A DNA stretch of 6,441 nucleotides. Origin: Bacteroidia bacterium (GTDB lineage Bacteria > Bacteroidota > Bacteroidia > NS11-12g > UBA9320). The stretch spans positions 1-6,441 of the forward strand of contig JAQWZS010000121.1 in NCBI GenBank assembly GCA_029253325.1, written 5' to 3'. The first letter of the stretch is position 1; every line of letters begins with the position of its first letter. The notes under the pieces were generated by a model. That model was not told the DNA's origin, did no database searches, and saw only the letters and a list, made by a program, of their open reading frames with translations. The translations under genes were made by a program, and so were the position numbers. This document shows positions 5,504 to 6,441 of this stretch, one piece after another.

Positions 5504-6441
5504 ATGCAAAAACCTTCTAATCCACAAGGTACTCGCGATTTTGGTCCTGAGGTCATGCGAAAACGCAATGTGATCCTAGATACTATTCGAGGTGTATTTA
5601 AAAAATATGCTTTCGAACCGCTTGAAACCCCCGCACTCGAAAATTTAAGTATGCTTACTGGAAAGTATGGAGATGAAGGAGATAAACTGTTGTATAAGAT
5701 AAGAAGTAATCGAGAAATTGTTCATGAAATTGACGAAGAAAAGGCACAAAAAATCAATAAATTATTTCCCGAAAGATGGATACCTGGAGAATCTAAGTTG
5801 GGTCTCAGGTATGATTTGACGGTTCCGTTTGCACGGTTTGTAGTGCAACATAGAAATGAAATATCATTTCCATTCAGAAGATATCAGATACAGCCAGTTT
5901 GGCGAGCCGACCGTCCTCAAAAAGGAAGATTTAGAGAGTTTACTCAATGTGATGCCGATTGTATTGGCAGTACTTCATTAATTCATGAAGCAGATTTGAT
6001 ACATATTTACAACGAGGCTTTTACAAGTCTTAATTTGTCAAACGCAGTGGTGAAAATGAATCACCGTAAATTTTTAGAGGCAATGGTTGATGAACTTTCG
6101 TTAGATTTTCCAGTTGCTCGATTTACATCTACGCTTGATAAATTAGATAAAATTGGGAAAGATGGTGTTGTCAAGGAATTAATTACTGCGGGCATTGATG
6201 AGGAAAAATGTCAACAGCTTTTTGTGTTAATCACAAATACAGACTTGAATATAGATGTTCTAGATCAATTAGCTATTTCATTTAATCAGAATGCTTTAGC
6301 AATGGAGGCTATTGAAGACCTTAAAGAACTAGTAAGTTATTTGGGTGATGCCCCATTAAATATTCAATTAGAGCTTGATTTGAGTCTTGCTCGAGGGTTG
6401 GACTATTATACGGGATGTATTTTTGAAGCCATTATTCCTGA
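5504..6441 (+). CDS. hisS: Histidyl-tRNA synthetase, 3' truncated by the window edge
   Basis: HisRS is a cytoplasmic class II enzyme that charges tRNA-His with histidine. The frame is open from the ATG at 5504 to the window end (312 codons plus two bases, no stop), so about the N-terminal two thirds are visible. It starts MQKPSNPQGTRDFGP. The segment TPALENLSMLTGKYGDEGDKL is the motif 1 neighbourhood, LRYDLTVPFAR (101-111) binds substrate, and FRRYQIQPVWRADRPQKGR (124-142) with REFTQCDAD (144-152) forms motif 2. The histidine-specific motif ARGLDYYTGCIFE is at 296-308. The RYDLTVP form and the insertion around residues 70-100 are typical of the Bacteroidota/eukaryote-like HisRS group rather than the E. 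coli type. The anticodon-binding domain lies beyond the window. Only 15 nt separate it from the upstream gene, with a promoter-like box in between. Confidence 0.96.
   Translation, partial: MQKPSNPQGTRDFGPEVMRKRNVILDTIRGVFKKYAFEPLETPALENLSMLTGKYGDEGDKLLYKIRSNREIVHEIDEEKAQKINKLFPERWIPGESKLGLRYDLTVPFARFVVQHRNEISFPFRRYQIQPVWRADRPQKGRFREFTQCDADCIGSTSLIHEADLIHIYNEAFTSLNLSNAVVKMNHRKFLEAMVDELSLDFPVARFTSTLDKLDKIGKDGVVKELITAGIDEEKCQQLFVLITNTDLNIDVLDQLAISFNQNALAMEAIEDLKELVSYLGDAPLNIQLELDLSLARGLDYYTGCIFEAIIP

Overview
The window looks like a chromosomal stretch from an AT-rich member of the Bacteroidota, probably the Flavobacteriia. Four things point there: an OmpA-family protein with thrombospondin-type-3 Asp-rich repeats, the Bacteroidota-type GlmU-like protein, a histidyl-tRNA synthetase with the RYDLTVP motif, and promoter-like boxes of the phylum's TAnnTTTG type. 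Shine-Dalgarno sequences are nearly absent. I see no mobile element, CRISPR array, tRNA or rRNA. Most of the content is core metabolism and envelope biology.

Layout. Positions 1-642 (+) hold the 3' part of an OmpA-like gene, closed by a strong intrinsic terminator (666-696). Positions 716-1282 (+) encode a small secreted, probably outer-membrane beta-barrel protein of unknown function. It runs convergently into tpiA, and the two stop codons overlap. The minus-strand block reads, in transcription order, rpmE2 (3529-3278), a GlmU-like nucleotidyltransferase/acetyltransferase (3224-2025) and tpiA (2028-1279). The last two overlap by ATGA and are surely co-transcribed. Between rpmE2 and the GlmU-like gene, an intrinsic terminator ends directly at the next start codon and carries a promoter-like box in its loop. 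The divergent region 3530-3640 holds a good rpmE2 promoter, an 8-bp inverted repeat and a leader stem-loop. On the plus strand follow an LTA-synthase-family membrane sulfatase-fold protein (3641-5488, with no ATG start available) and hisS (5504 to the window edge, 3' truncated), which has a promoter-like box only 5 nt before its ATG.

How the genes relate. The GlmU-like protein would feed UDP-GlcNAc into peptidoglycan and outer-membrane glycan synthesis. TpiA is a glycolytic enzyme sharing its transcript. The OmpA-like protein, the small barrel protein and the LTA-synthase-like protein act at the envelope, while bL31B and HisRS serve translation. No new multi-gene system is evident. The points most worth a second look are regulatory: compact promoter/terminator/start-codon overlaps, the operator-like palindrome at the rpmE2 promoter, and the unknown substrate of the LTA-synthase-like enzyme.
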